Counted from the stretch's first letter, positions 1 to 9,114 are shown. The stretch is DNA of 64,000 bases from an uncultured Roseovarius sp. (GCF_913057115.1 NZ_CAJXNN010000004.1:1-64000), one strand, 5' to 3'. Translations and numbers: made by a program. The notes: generated by a model not told the origin, from the sequence alone.

Positions 1-272
1 TGCTCCATGTCGAAATCGAGGATGTCTTGGAATAGCTGATATGTTGCGTCTGATTGCTGCTTGATCGCTTTAAGCTCATTGACAGGGAGCGCTTCAACTA
101 TGCTTGCGGGCAACTGGAGAAACAGCCCTACGAGCTTCTTGGCTGGCTCGACCGCATCCTCAAAGCTTAACTGACCCAGCTTTTCACGCTGTACCAGCTG
201 CTGCGCGTCAAACTGCTGTACCCTCTCCAGCGAAGTCCGCGTCTCTTCAACCATTTCTTCAATGTTTGCCAT
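1..272 (-). CDS. Hypothetical coiled-coil protein, truncated by window edge
   Basis: The minus strand is open from an ATG at 272 to the left edge without a stop, giving at least 90 residues beginning MANIEEMVEETRTSLERVQQ. The product is hydrophilic, rich in Glu, Gln and Leu, and looks helical or coiled-coil. No family is recognised. In-frame ATGs upstream at 290, 302 and 305 are possible starts; none has a clear ribosome binding site, though a G-rich run lies just before 272. It lies in the lower-GC integrated element together with the recombinases, so it is probably an accessory or phage-type gene. The C-terminus is outside the window. Confidence 0.5.
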   Translation of the reverse strand, partial: MANIEEMVEETRTSLERVQQFDAQQLVQREKLGQLSFEDAVEPAKKLVGLFLQLPASIVEALPVNELKAIKQQSDATYQLFQDILDFDME

Positions 273-398
273 TAGGCCCCCCGATCTCATTTCGCACATC
301 ATGGAGCGCCGTCAAACACCACGCAAGTAGATCAAGGCCCCGTTTATTCGCGTAAAGCATGAGCAACTGGAATAAATGTTAGATTGGAGACGTGTAGA

Positions 399-1034
399 CT
401 ACATCTTCCACTTGCTCAACGCCCCCTCAGCCGCTGCAGGGTCTTTCTTAATCCGCAAAACAGTCTGCCGCGTCAGCCCGGTCACCTTGCTGACCTCAGA
501 AGCCCCTGAGCCTTTGCTCAGCATGTCCAAGACCACGCCTAGCGTTTCCCGATCATAACTCGGCTTCTTACCCCTATACTTGGTGCCGTCCTGCTTAGCA
601 GCCGCTATGCCCGCCTTTTGCGCCTCCTTGGTGGCTTCAGCCTGTGCCTGTGCCGTCGCAGCCATGAAGGCTATCAGCGCGTCTCTCACAGCCTCCTGCA
701 TGGGGTCTTTTGTGGCCCCGTCGAAGGTCAGGCCATTAATCACCGTCTTCACCACGACCCCCTGCCTCATGAAGTGGCGGATGGTGTCGGTGACGTCTTG
801 GTAGTTGCGGCCCAGACGGTCCACCCAGCGCACGACCAGAATGTCACCATGGCGCAGCTTGTCGTAAAGACGCTTCCCCTCTGGCCGTTCCTGCAGTGTG
901 GTGCTGACACCTGACACACCATGATCCGCGATCACCTCGTCAATTTCGAAGCCTGCAGCCTCAGCCTGAGCTTTCTGGTGGTCAAGTGTTTGGTCTGCAG
1001 TGGAGACACGCGCGTAAAGGATGGTCTTGCTCAT
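399..1034 (-). CDS. Serine recombinase, resolvase/invertase family
   Basis: A 211-residue small serine recombinase. The N-terminus carries the family signature ILYARVSTADQ with the nucleophilic Ser near residue 11. The catalytic core includes the Arg-rich stretch VVRWVDRLGRNYQDV at about residues 68-82. A long helix follows, then a C-terminal helix-turn-helix (about residues 165-200, with VSKVTGLTRQTVLRIKK). The length fits Tn3-type resolvases and Pin-type invertases. It would act on short crossover sites as a dimer or tetramer. The region immediately upstream contains nested inverted repeats that could be its own site. It belongs to the integrated element whose right end is near 3552. Whether it resolves, inverts or only helps maintain the element cannot be told from the sequence. 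Confidence 0.9.
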   Translation of the reverse strand: MSKTILYARVSTADQTLDHQKAQAEAAGFEIDEVIADHGVSGVSTTLQERPEGKRLYDKLRHGDILVVRWVDRLGRNYQDVTDTIRHFMRQGVVVKTVINGLTFDGATKDPMQEAVRDALIAFMAATAQAQAEATKEAQKAGIAAAKQDGTKYRGKKPSYDRETLGVVLDMLSKGSGASEVSKVTGLTRQTVLRIKKDPAAAEGALSKWKM

Positions 1035-1035
1035 G

Positions 1036-1160
1036 ATGCCCTAATGTCCGTTTGGGTTGTGTACGCACATTATGCTGTACGTAGACTCAAGTCAAGCCTT
1101 GCGTACACACTTTAGGGCAGATGCCTTAATGTACGCTAGGCTATACCCTTACGGACAAAA
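1036..1160. promoter_or_regulatory. res-like array of inverted and direct repeats upstream of the serine recombinase
   Basis: Seen directly: TGTGTACGCA at 1058-1067 is inverted as TGCGTACACA at 1100-1109. TGTCCGT at 1045-1051 is inverted as ACGGACA at 1151-1157. The words ATGCCCTAATGT (1036-1047) and ATGCCTTAATGT (1121-1132) form a direct repeat. Resolvase genes commonly have their multi-subsite res region and promoter immediately upstream, so this is a reasonable candidate recombination and autoregulation site. No binding data exist here. Confidence 0.45.
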
Positions 1161-1302
1161 CTCATAAACCCACAGCTGTCTGCTGCAGGTCGCAGCTTGT
1201 GTGTTGGGTCAAGGCAGGATAGAGCTAGAAGCAAGGCGGGTTATGCCGACTGGCATTGTTATCAACGTCTTGCGTGGTTCCAAAGCAGAAGGACACGCGA
1301 AT

Positions 1303-1494
1303 ATGAAAGACCTCATCTGGATCACCATCCCGTACATTGGAAGACTGTACGTGCAGCTCGACACCATCACGCTTAGCCGCTTTGGCTGGGAGGTGCTTGG
1401 AGGCCCCAGCCATACTACGGAATACTTGCTAAGCATAGGTAGGTTGAGGGTCTACCTGACCTCCTCCAGCTTAGTGGCCGCTGAGGGGCGTTGA
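1303..1494 (+). CDS. Small hypothetical protein of the integrated element
   Basis: A 63-residue frame starting ATG at 1303, with AGAAGGA about 10 bases upstream. The first dozen codons nearly all end in C or G (GAC CTC ATC TGG ATC ACC ATC CCG TAC), which looks like real coding bias. The same frame is open further upstream to a GTG at 1201, so the start is uncertain. The product begins MKDLIWITIPYIGRLYVQLD and has no recognisable domain. It stands alone between two recombinase genes, and no function can be offered. Confidence 0.35.
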   Translation: MKDLIWITIPYIGRLYVQLDTITLSRFGWEVLGGPSHTTEYLLSIGRLRVYLTSSSLVAAEGR

Positions 1495-2147
1495 GTGCAG
1501 CGCTAAGGGGCTGTCCTCTTGGCTGGCCCCTCAATACCATTCAGCATCCATAGCACCCACCCCTACCATGGGGGAACAAAAGCAATCGCTACCTATATGG
1601 TAGGCCGCTCAGAAATCTGCGGCAGAAAACATTGCAGGAATCTCAAACCGTGAACGCTGCACTTCTATCGTTTCAGTCCTAGCCGTAGCTTCGGCAGGGC
1701 TAAGTCTAAGTATGCTCAATAGCTGTAGGTATCTACACTTATGCTTTATTGACCTCCTACCTGCTGGGAGGGGGAGGTCTCCATAACATAAGCTCTTAAC
1801 CCTAAGCTCATAGGCTCAAGGCGAATAGCATAGCTATAGCTATAGCTTTACCCATCAATACTATCTTCAGCTGCATCCCCAGATGCCCCCCCCTTACCCC
1901 CCCACGATTGAGGTCTGGCAAGGAGAGCAACAGGTATCAGCAGCATGAAGTCTTCAGCTTGCAGTTACCCCTAGAGAGGCCCCCGACATGTATGTAATGT
2001 CTGATGGTGGCACTTAATTGATTAGGGCCGTAGAAGCGCTGAGAGACTCACTGAGTCGCCCTAATGTCTTTCGGGTGGGCAAGGTGCCACCAAGGGGTCA
2101 AGCGCACTCACAGACTCTCTCTGAGACTCCTGTGGTTGGCTGCATCT
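1495..2147. other. Gene-poor stretch inside the integrated element
   Basis: About 650 bases without a convincing reading frame on either strand. It contains short low-complexity features: a tandem AGCTAT/AGCTATAG run near 1829-1845 and C-rich runs near 1886-1902. Composition is visibly lower in GC than the chromosome to the right. It may hold integrase-binding arms or decayed accessory DNA. Nothing specific was recognised. Confidence 0.5.
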
Positions 2148-3473
2148 TCACCACTCCACCTTCGGCCAAACAATCTGCCCCACCACCTCACTCAACACGT
2201 CGTACCCCAGACCCTCTGCACTGTACGTGTCAAACGTGATGCTGCCGATCCTATGACCTAGTAGTCGCTTAATCTCCCGTGAACTGACACGCGCGTTTTC
2301 CAGCTTGTTAGCAACGGAATGTCTGTGGCTATGAAAGACCAAGTCCCTTCCGTATCCCAGCTTCTGCTTCACCTCTGTGAACTCATTCGTTAGCGTTGTA
2401 GGGGCGAGTGGTGACTTAACCCATTCGGCTGCGTCCTCTAGTATTTCTGGGTGGCAGGGTATGCGCCTTGTTCGCCAGTCCTTCTTTGTCTCTGGCAGGT
2501 ATAGGGAGGGTCTATCAGTATCCGCGCCTTCCAGTTTCAAGCCACAGATGCCGCTTCGTGATGCGCCGCTGTAAGCCGCAATCCTGATTGCCAGCCACAG
2601 CCTGCGCTTTCTAGTTCCTTTAATGGCATCCATGATCCGCAGATAGTCATCATCGGTTACAGCTCGTACTTTGGTTGTTCCTACCGCGCTGTCCATTTCG
2701 CGGACTGACCACATGTCTGCATCGCTTTTCCATCCATGGTAACGCCATATGCCTCGATAGGCTGTTGTGTACTTCTGCACCGTTGCTTTCGCATTGGCAG
2801 TTAGAAGGTCGTGCAGGAACCGCCTCGCCTTGCGCTGGGTGATTTCCTCCTTGCTAGTGAAGCTGCTGAGTAAGATCGAAATGGCGCGGCGATACTCAAT
2901 CTTGGTCTTGTGTGCTTTGCCTCGCTTTGTCTCGAACCATTCCCAGCAGTATGGTTCAAGCGGCGTAAGTGACCCCTGCAGTATCTGTATCTCCCGCCAT
3001 ATCTTGGACCCTTCAGGACTGTTGATTACTTCCTCACGTGCTTCGTTGAGTTCATCCACGCCCCCTGATGGTGCTTTGGGATATGCCAACCGATCAATCT
3101 TATCCCACAGCAAAGATATGTGTTCAGGTATATCGTCTAGCTGCTCTTCTCGTTCCTCAATCAACAAGGTATCGTCACCGACGTATTCAGTCGCTTTAGA
3201 TGCGCTAGGCCTTTGCTCTCGCAATAGTCGGACGCGCATTTCAGACCACAGTGATTGATAGTTTTTCAGCTTGGCGTCTCGGAGCTGTCTTGCAGCAATT
3301 ACATCACTGGTCTTGAGGGACTGCTCAATGAACATGGACGACCGCCCCTCGTAGAACGATTGCACGTCTGTGGGGATGCGCAACTTAAGATGCCAGCGAT
3401 CCCCGCGTTTGATCATGTGGTGGTTCTTCGTCTTCACAACTACACCCAGAATGTGTGGCGAAATGTATGGCAT
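2148..3473 (-). CDS. Tyrosine recombinase / phage-type integrase
   Basis: A 441-residue site-specific integrase. The N-terminal segment around MIKRGDRWHLKLRIP resembles the short arm-binding domain that begins many alphaproteobacterial integrases. A helical SAM-like domain follows at about residues 170-260. The C-terminal catalytic domain shows the first Arg in SGASRSGICGL, the HxxR box in FHSHRHSVANKL, the second His in LLGHRIGS and the nucleophilic Tyr in TFDTYSAEG. All key residues appear present, so it may be active. The first ATG at 3473 was used; the Met about 19 residues later in HHMIKRG is a good alternative. The gene sits at the element end, reading inward from the tRNA-like attachment site at 3526-3552, the normal arrangement for tRNA-targeting integrases. 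Confidence 0.92.
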   Translation of the reverse strand: MPYISPHILGVVVKTKNHHMIKRGDRWHLKLRIPTDVQSFYEGRSSMFIEQSLKTSDVIAARQLRDAKLKNYQSLWSEMRVRLLREQRPSASKATEYVGDDTLLIEEREEQLDDIPEHISLLWDKIDRLAYPKAPSGGVDELNEAREEVINSPEGSKIWREIQILQGSLTPLEPYCWEWFETKRGKAHKTKIEYRRAISILLSSFTSKEEITQRKARRFLHDLLTANAKATVQKYTTAYRGIWRYHGWKSDADMWSVREMDSAVGTTKVRAVTDDDYLRIMDAIKGTRKRRLWLAIRIAAYSGASRSGICGLKLEGADTDRPSLYLPETKKDWRTRRIPCHPEILEDAAEWVKSPLAPTTLTNEFTEVKQKLGYGRDLVFHSHRHSVANKLENARVSSREIKRLLGHRIGSITFDTYSAEGLGYDVLSEVVGQIVWPKVEW

Positions 3474-3525
3474 ACATGCCTAAAGAACATATTTAAATCA
3501 AGTATATAAGGCCTACTATAAGCTC

Positions 3526-3552
3526 AGGTATCCCTTCCTGCCGGGGTCGCCA
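3526..3552 (+). repeat. Candidate attachment site: duplicated tRNA 3' end
   Basis: The plus strand reads TTCCTGCCGGGGTCGCCA at 3535-3552. This matches the layout of a tRNA 3' end: T-stem strand, seven-base acceptor strand, discriminator and encoded CCA. No D-arm or anticodon arm lies upstream, where element DNA begins, so this is a fragment and not a full tRNA. The orientation fits insertion into a tRNA gene whose intact copy would lie left of the window. The tRNA identity is not settled. Confidence 0.6.
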
Positions 3553-3575
3553 GATGGCCCTATCCTCTTTGCCTT

Positions 3576-3594
3576 CGCGCGGCAAAGCCGCGCG
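3576..3594. terminator. Strong GC hairpin downstream of the tRNA-like fragment
   Basis: CGCGCGGC, loop AAA, GCCGCGCG gives an 8-base-pair stem. A short CCCCTTTGGG follows, not a clean T run. It could be the original terminator of the target tRNA gene. Confidence 0.4.
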
Positions 3595-3654
3595 CCCCTT
3601 TGGGTCACAGGCGCGGGACGCGCCGAAGAGGGAGGCGGGTGTGGCCCCCACCGT

Positions 3655-4359
3655 TTAGATCACCCGGATCACATCCTTGTCGATGGCCAGCATATAGCCG
3701 CGGCGGGCGATGTTTTTGACCAGAAGTTCGCTGACCAGTTGGTTGCCCAATGTATCGCGCAGGCGTTTGATGCGGGTGGCGCCGGCGGCTTCTTCGCAGT
3801 CCTCCGTCGCGCGGCCCGAGATCATCGCCTCGATCTGCGCACCGGTCAGCACGTCGTCGTCCATCCGGGCCTCGGCGAGGATCGAAAGGGTTTCCATGGC
3901 CGCGTCGGTGAGTTTGAAGCCGTGGTTATTGAGGTAGACGGCGTTTTCCTCGCGGCTGATCAAAAGCGAGCTGACCTGAATGCCAGAGCGTTCGATTTGC
4001 GCCATGCGGCGGTTGAGGGCGACGAGCATCAAGAGGAACACGAGGGCAGCCACCAGAAGGGCCGTGGCAAAGACCAAGAGCACGAAGATCACCATGCGGT
4101 AGCTGGTGAGCGTTTCGGAGAATGCCGTGCCGGAGAGGGCGAGGATTTCCAGCAGCTTGATCTCGGCATCAGAAGTGAGCGCATCGTTTTCCACAAAGAT
4201 ACGTTCGACGCGGGCGTTGAAGGCATTGGCGTCGGGCAGGGTCAGGAACAGGAAAACGGCGGCCAGTGCGAGGATCAGCACCACGGCGGCCACCCCGAAG
4301 GTGACAACGCGGGTGCCGGAGCGGAGCGCATCAGAGGCGGTGGTTTCAGACTCGGACAA
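3655..4359 (-). CDS. Membrane-anchored winged-helix protein
   Basis: A 234-residue protein with two membrane segments (about residues 18-40 and 88-112) separated by a loop of about 48 residues that should face the periplasm. The C-terminal half (about 145-234) resembles an OmpR/ToxR-type winged helix: LTDAAMETLSILAEAR, a central helix with RIKRLRDTLGNQLV, and the closing RRGYMLAID hairpin. This would be a membrane-bound transcription factor with N-terminal anchors and a cytoplasmic C-terminal DNA-binding domain, the opposite order to ToxR and CadC. It follows a small exported protein by 16 bases and probably shares its transcript. The family is conserved in Roseobacters as far as I recall. 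Its targets are unknown. Confidence 0.75.
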   Translation of the reverse strand: MSESETTASDALRSGTRVVTFGVAAVVLILALAAVFLFLTLPDANAFNARVERIFVENDALTSDAEIKLLEILALSGTAFSETLTSYRMVIFVLLVFATALLVAALVFLLMLVALNRRMAQIERSGIQVSSLLISREENAVYLNNHGFKLTDAAMETLSILAEARMDDDVLTGAQIEAMISGRATEDCEEAAGATRIKRLRDTLGNQLVSELLVKNIARRGYMLAIDKDVIRVI

Positions 4360-4375
4360 CGGGCAAACCCCTACT

Positions 4376-4618
4376 TCATTGGTCTTTCACCGAGAGCACC
4401 TTGAGAAGGATCAGCCCCCGGCGGGACAGTTGATCGGCCAACTGTGCGCGTGCGTTCTCTATCGTACAGGGGCCACTGATTTGCGCCACATCGTAATGCA
4501 GTTCCAGCGGATTATCGCGCTTGGCCTTGTATTCGGCGGTGCAGGCGGCCTGCGCCAAGGAGGGCGTGGCAAGAAGGAGAACGCCGGTCAGGGCGAGGGA
4601 GAGGAATGTCTTTGTCAT
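4376..4618 (-). CDS. Small exported hypothetical protein
   Basis: An 80-residue protein with a clear signal peptide (MTKTFLSLALTGVLLLATPS, cleavage likely after AQA). The mature part has two Cys residues (one just after cleavage, one in SGPCTIENA) that could form a disulfide in the periplasm. No family is recognised. It lies directly upstream of the membrane-anchored winged-helix gene, so it could be a periplasmic partner or signal for that regulator. That link is inference from position only. Confidence 0.65.
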   Translation of the reverse strand: MTKTFLSLALTGVLLLATPSLAQAACTAEYKAKRDNPLELHYDVAQISGPCTIENARAQLADQLSRRGLILLKVLSVKDQ

Positions 4619-4685
4619 GCGCCCAAAGTGCGCCGAATGGCGTGGCTATTCAATATCCATGCGATGCAGGTGGGCCCAAAGCAGG

Positions 4686-4702
4686 CTGTTATCCAATAAC
4701 AG
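4686..4702. promoter_or_regulatory. Perfect 7-bp inverted repeat in a divergent intergenic region
   Basis: CTGTTAT, spacer CCA, ATAACAG lies between two divergent genes (4618 leftward, 4805 rightward). It is a possible operator, with no further support. Confidence 0.3.
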
Positions 4703-4804
4703 GGGGCCGTTATTGCCTGTCTTTAGGTGCGGGGCACAGATTGGGGCATCGGCTTTGGCCATGCAGGCCGGGCCCGGGATCAACCTGATGAAAGGACAAG
4801 ACCC

Positions 4805-5320
4805 ATGCATCGCAAGTTCATTACCCTTATCGTTGCTGCCGCAATGGCGGTAACCGGCCTGAGCGCTGCCCCTGCCCGCGCCGACAGTGAAGACGTGGCC
4901 AAGGTCATCGCCGGGGTCGCCGCGCTTGCCATTCTTGGTGCGGCCATCGCCGACGCCAAGGACGACAAGGATCGTGTCGTGACCCGCAACCGTGATCACC
5001 TGCGCCACGACAATCGCCATCGCGGCCATGGCCGGAAGCTGGGCCATCGCCACCACAGATATGACGGGGCGCGCCCCCTGCCCGACCGGGTGAAGCGCAA
5101 GCTGTTGCCCGGTGCCTGCCGAGTTCAGGCCCGCGTGCGCCATGGCCGGGACATTCGTGGTTTTGGCCGCCGCTGCCTTGCCCGCAACTATAGCTACGTG
5201 AACTCATTGCCGCGCAATTGCGAAACCCGTGTACGGGGCCGTCATGGGCATATGCGCACGATCTATCGCGGGCGGTGCCTCTATCGCCATGGCTACCGCG
5301 AGGCGAATGCCCGCTGGTAA
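4805..5320 (+). CDS. Exported Arg/His-rich basic protein
   Basis: A 171-residue protein starting ATG at 4805, chosen because it begins a standard signal peptide (MHRKFITLIVAAAMAVTGLS, cleavage likely after ARA) with AAGGACAAG just upstream. A frame start at 4727 would precede the signal peptide and is unlikely. A second hydrophobic stretch (VAKVIAGVAALAILGAAIAD) follows. A very basic segment full of Arg, His and Gly comes next. The C-terminal part contains four Cys residues (GACRV, RRCLA, NCETR, GRCLY), suggesting two disulfides. Exported and possibly membrane-tethered; function unknown. A strong palindromic terminator follows at 5348. Confidence 0.75.
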   Translation: MHRKFITLIVAAAMAVTGLSAAPARADSEDVAKVIAGVAALAILGAAIADAKDDKDRVVTRNRDHLRHDNRHRGHGRKLGHRHHRYDGARPLPDRVKRKLLPGACRVQARVRHGRDIRGFGRRCLARNYSYVNSLPRNCETRVRGRHGHMRTIYRGRCLYRHGYREANARW

Positions 5321-5347
5321 GCACTGGCACCGGATAATCGAGCAGTC

Positions 5348-5377
5348 AAAAGGGAAGGGCATATGCCCTTCCCTTTT
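5348..5377. terminator. Perfect 30-base palindrome, likely bidirectional terminator
   Basis: AAAAGGGAAGGGCAT is followed directly by its exact reverse complement. The T run at the right arm gives a rightward intrinsic terminator, and the symmetry gives a leftward one. An ATG (5363) in frame with rnhB sits at the centre of symmetry, with a GGAAGG motif in the left arm. Confidence 0.75.
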
Positions 5378-5410
5378 GCATTTCCGGGCGCGGCGTGGTT
5401 TGAGCAGCCT

Positions 5411-6041
5411 ATGACAGGACCAGATTTCTCCCATGAGCAAGCGGCCATCGCGCAGGGGTTCGCCCGTGTGGCTGGCGTAGACGAGGTGGGCCGTGGCCCC
5501 TTGGCCGGGCCGGTCACGGCGGCGGCGGTGGTTTTGGACCCCGGGAATATCCCCGAAGGATTGCACGATTCAAAGAAACTCAGCGCGAAGCGGCGCGAGG
5601 CCTTGCATGACGCGCTGATGGACTGTGCCGAGGTGTCGGTGGCGCATGCCACGGTCGAAGAGATTGATGAACTGAACATCCTGCGTGCCTCGCATCTGGC
5701 AATGGAGAGGGCGATTGCGGGGTTGTCCAGCGCGCCCGATATGGCGCTGATTGATGGTAATATGATCCCCGGTGACCTGACCCTTCCGGCGCGGGCAATC
5801 ATCAACGGAGATGCGGTTTCTTTGTCGATTTCGGCGGCCTCAATTGTGGCCAAAATAAGGCGCGATCGCATCATGTGGGATTTGGCGCAACAGTTTCCCG
5901 GCTATGGGTGGGAAAGCAATGCGGGATACCCGTCAAAAACCCACAAAGAGGCCCTTCAAAATCTTGGTGTGACCCCACACCATAGACGTTCTTTCAAACC
6001 GGTACACAATATCTTGTATCAAGAAAAATCTATAAGTGACT

Positions 6042-6043
<2 letters not shown>
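5411..6043 (+). CDS. rnhB: Ribonuclease HII
   Basis: Endonuclease that nicks RNA in RNA-DNA hybrids and removes misincorporated ribonucleotides. Type 2 signatures are present: VAGVDEVGRGPLAGPV near the N-terminus with the catalytic Asp-Glu pair, DSKKLSAKRREAL, and the Asp in MALIDGN. It is about 210 residues from ATG 5411, the usual size. I prefer this start because MTGPDF aligns with the beginning of Roseobacter homologues as I recall them. The same frame extends to ATG 5363, which sits inside a 30-base palindrome and has a good ribosome binding motif, so a longer form is possible. It lies upstream of ccrM, separated by GANTC-containing promoter DNA. Confidence 0.93.
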
Positions 6044-7248
<1,205 letters not shown>

Positions 7249-7310
7249 ATTACATAAACAACTGAACACCGCCGGTGCCTGTGGCCTGACGCTTTAGGCA
7301 CTTACCTCGT

Positions 7311-7338
7311 GCCCCGCCCTTGTGGCGGGGCTTTTTTT
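7311..7338 (+). terminator. Intrinsic terminator of ccrM
   Basis: GCCCCGCC, loop CTTGT, GGCGGGGC, then seven T residues. The T run overlaps the stop codon of convergent modC. The opposite strand lacks a T run, so it should act rightward only. Confidence 0.9.
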
Positions 7339-8419
7339 ATCCGCCGATGTCTTGCGGCGCGAGGGCCACGGATTTGATCACCGCATAGCAGGGCGTGCCG
7401 GTTTTCAAGTCAAGGCGCTCGGCCGAGCGGCGGGTGACGCGGGCAAGGATGCGTCCGGCGGCTGTGTCGAGCGAAACAATGGCCCCGGGGCCTTGGCCGC
7501 TGCGGATGTCTTGGACGGTGCCGGGCAGGATGTTGAGGGCCGAAAGGTCGGCGGGTTCCGTGGTGGAGAGGATCACATCATGTGCTGCGATGCGGACCCG
7601 CACGCTGCTGCCCTCGGGTTGGGCGAGCGCAGGCAGGAACAGCGGCGTTCCACCGGCGTTGAGCTCGGTCAGGGCATCGGGGTGGTGTTTGGTGATCGTC
7701 GCCTCAAGCACCGCGCCCGCCGCCCGCGCGCCAAGCGGCGTGACGGATGGATCGCCCAGCACCTCGGCGGCGGTACCTTGGCCTGTCACGCGACCGTCTT
7801 CGAGGGTGACGACGGTGGTGGCAAGGCGGGCCACCTCGGCCGCTGAATGGGTGACGTAGAGGATGGGAATTTCCACCTCGTCGCGCAGGCGTTCGAAATA
7901 GGGAAGCACCTCGGACTTTCGGGCGTCGTCGAGGGCGGAAAGGGGTTCATCCGCCAAGATCATGCGCGGGGCGGCCAGAAGCGCCCGGCCAATGGCGACA
8001 CGTTGCTTTTCGCCCCCTGAAAGAGCGGCGGGGCGGCGATGCAGTAGCGGGCCGAGCCCAAGCATATTTACCACCCGGTCCATAGGTTCGGGAGTTGCAC
8101 CTTTTGGGGCGAACCAGTGGCCATAGCGCAGGTTTTGGGCGACGGTAAGGTGTGGGAACAGGCGCCCTTCTTGGAAGATATAGCCGACGCGGCGTTTGTG
8201 GGGCGGGAGCCATGCTTTTTGGGCCGTGTCGAACAGTAGCCAATCATCGACCTGCATGCGCCCTTCATCGGGGCGCAGAAGGCCCGCAGCCGCATTGACC
8301 ACGGTCGTTTTTCCCGAGCCGGAGCGCCCATAGAGCACGGTTAACCCCTCGGGCACCTCGAAGTGGGCATCGAGGGTGAAGCCGGGGAAGGCATGTTTGA
8401 GATGGCAAGCGAGTGTCAT
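7337..8419 (-). CDS. modC: Molybdate ABC transporter ATP-binding protein ModC
   Basis: The 360-residue ATPase of the molybdate importer. Walker A is LYGRSGSGKTTVV, the ABC signature is ALSGGEKQRVAIGRALL and Walker B is MILADEPLSALDD. A C-terminal TOBE/Mop-type domain (about residues 285-350, with RVRIAAHDVILST) is typical of ModC and binds molybdate. ATG 8419 was chosen because its ATGA overlaps the modB stop by four bases, showing translational coupling. Transcribed leftward in the order modA-modB-modC. No modE-type regulator gene lies next to it. Confidence 0.95.
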   Translation of the reverse strand: MTLACHLKHAFPGFTLDAHFEVPEGLTVLYGRSGSGKTTVVNAAAGLLRPDEGRMQVDDWLLFDTAQKAWLPPHKRRVGYIFQEGRLFPHLTVAQNLRYGHWFAPKGATPEPMDRVVNMLGLGPLLHRRPAALSGGEKQRVAIGRALLAAPRMILADEPLSALDDARKSEVLPYFERLRDEVEIPILYVTHSAAEVARLATTVVTLEDGRVTGQGTAAEVLGDPSVTPLGARAAGAVLEATITKHHPDALTELNAGGTPLFLPALAQPEGSSVRVRIAAHDVILSTTEPADLSALNILPGTVQDIRSGQGPGAIVSLDTAAGRILARVTRRSAERLDLKTGTPCYAVIKSVALAPQDIGG

Positions 8420-9111
8420 ACGCCACCTACCCTTGCCGCCACGCGGCGCGAGACCCATTCGGACAGGGCCAAAGCCCCTGCCGCGAGGGCGATGGAGATC
8501 AGCGCAAGGCGCATCACCCGCCCCTCGCCACCCGGGGTTTCAAGCGCGAGGTCGATGGCCAGAGGGATGGTTTGGGTTTCGCCGGGGATGTTGGACACGA
8601 AGGTGATGGTCGCGCCGAATTCGCCCATGCCCTTGGCGAAGGCCAGCACACAACCCGCCAAGATGCCCGGCAGGATCATCGGCAGTGTCACTGTGACAAA
8701 GACCCATGCGCGCGAGGCACCCAAGGTGGCGGCGGCCTGTTCCAGTTTGGGATCAACCGCCTCGATCGAAAGACGCGCGGCGCGGACCATGAAGGGGAAG
8801 GCCATGACCCCCGAGGCGAGTGCCGCGCCCGTCCAACGGAAAGCGAAGGTGAGGCCGAAGGTCTCTTTGAGGAGCGCACCAAGCCCGCCTTGTGGGCCGA
8901 AGGCGATCAGCAACAGATAACCCGTGACGACGGGCGGCATGATCAGTGGAAGGTGGACCAGAATGTTGAGCAGTTGCCGCCCCGGAAAGGCCCAGCGGGC
9001 CAAGGCATAGGCGGTAAAGACCCCGATGGGCAGGCAGAAGAGCGTGGCCCAAAAGGCCACGCGAAGCGAGAGCGCCACGGCTTGCCATTCCTCGGGGGTG
9101 AGCCAGTCCAT
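8416..9111 (-). CDS. modB: Molybdate ABC transporter permease ModB
   Basis: A 231-residue inner-membrane permease with about five or six membrane segments and the EAA-type coupling loop (LEQAAATLGASRAWVF). The N-terminus MDWLTPEEWQAVALSLRVA is typical of ModB. It forms the channel dimer of the ModABC importer. It is coupled to modC by a 4-base overlap and starts 3 bases after the modA stop. Confidence 0.95.
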   Translation of the reverse strand: MDWLTPEEWQAVALSLRVAFWATLFCLPIGVFTAYALARWAFPGRQLLNILVHLPLIMPPVVTGYLLLIAFGPQGGLGALLKETFGLTFAFRWTGAALASGVMAFPFMVRAARLSIEAVDPKLEQAAATLGASRAWVFVTVTLPMILPGILAGCVLAFAKGMGEFGATITFVSNIPGETQTIPLAIDLALETPGGEGRVMRLALISIALAAGALALSEWVSRRVAARVGGV

Positions 9112-9114
9112 TAC

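Noticed and set aside
1209..1436. Minus-strand frames of 75 and 62 codons
   Set aside because: Overlap the plus-strand small frame with better codon bias; no ribosome binding site seen.
1829..1845. AGCTATAGCTATAGCT run as a possible repeat array or CRISPR
   Set aside because: Only a short 6-base microsatellite with no spacers; no CRISPR repeats or cas genes in the window.
3526..3552. A complete tRNA gene at this position
   Set aside because: No D-arm, anticodon arm or 5' acceptor strand lies upstream; only the 3' portion is present.
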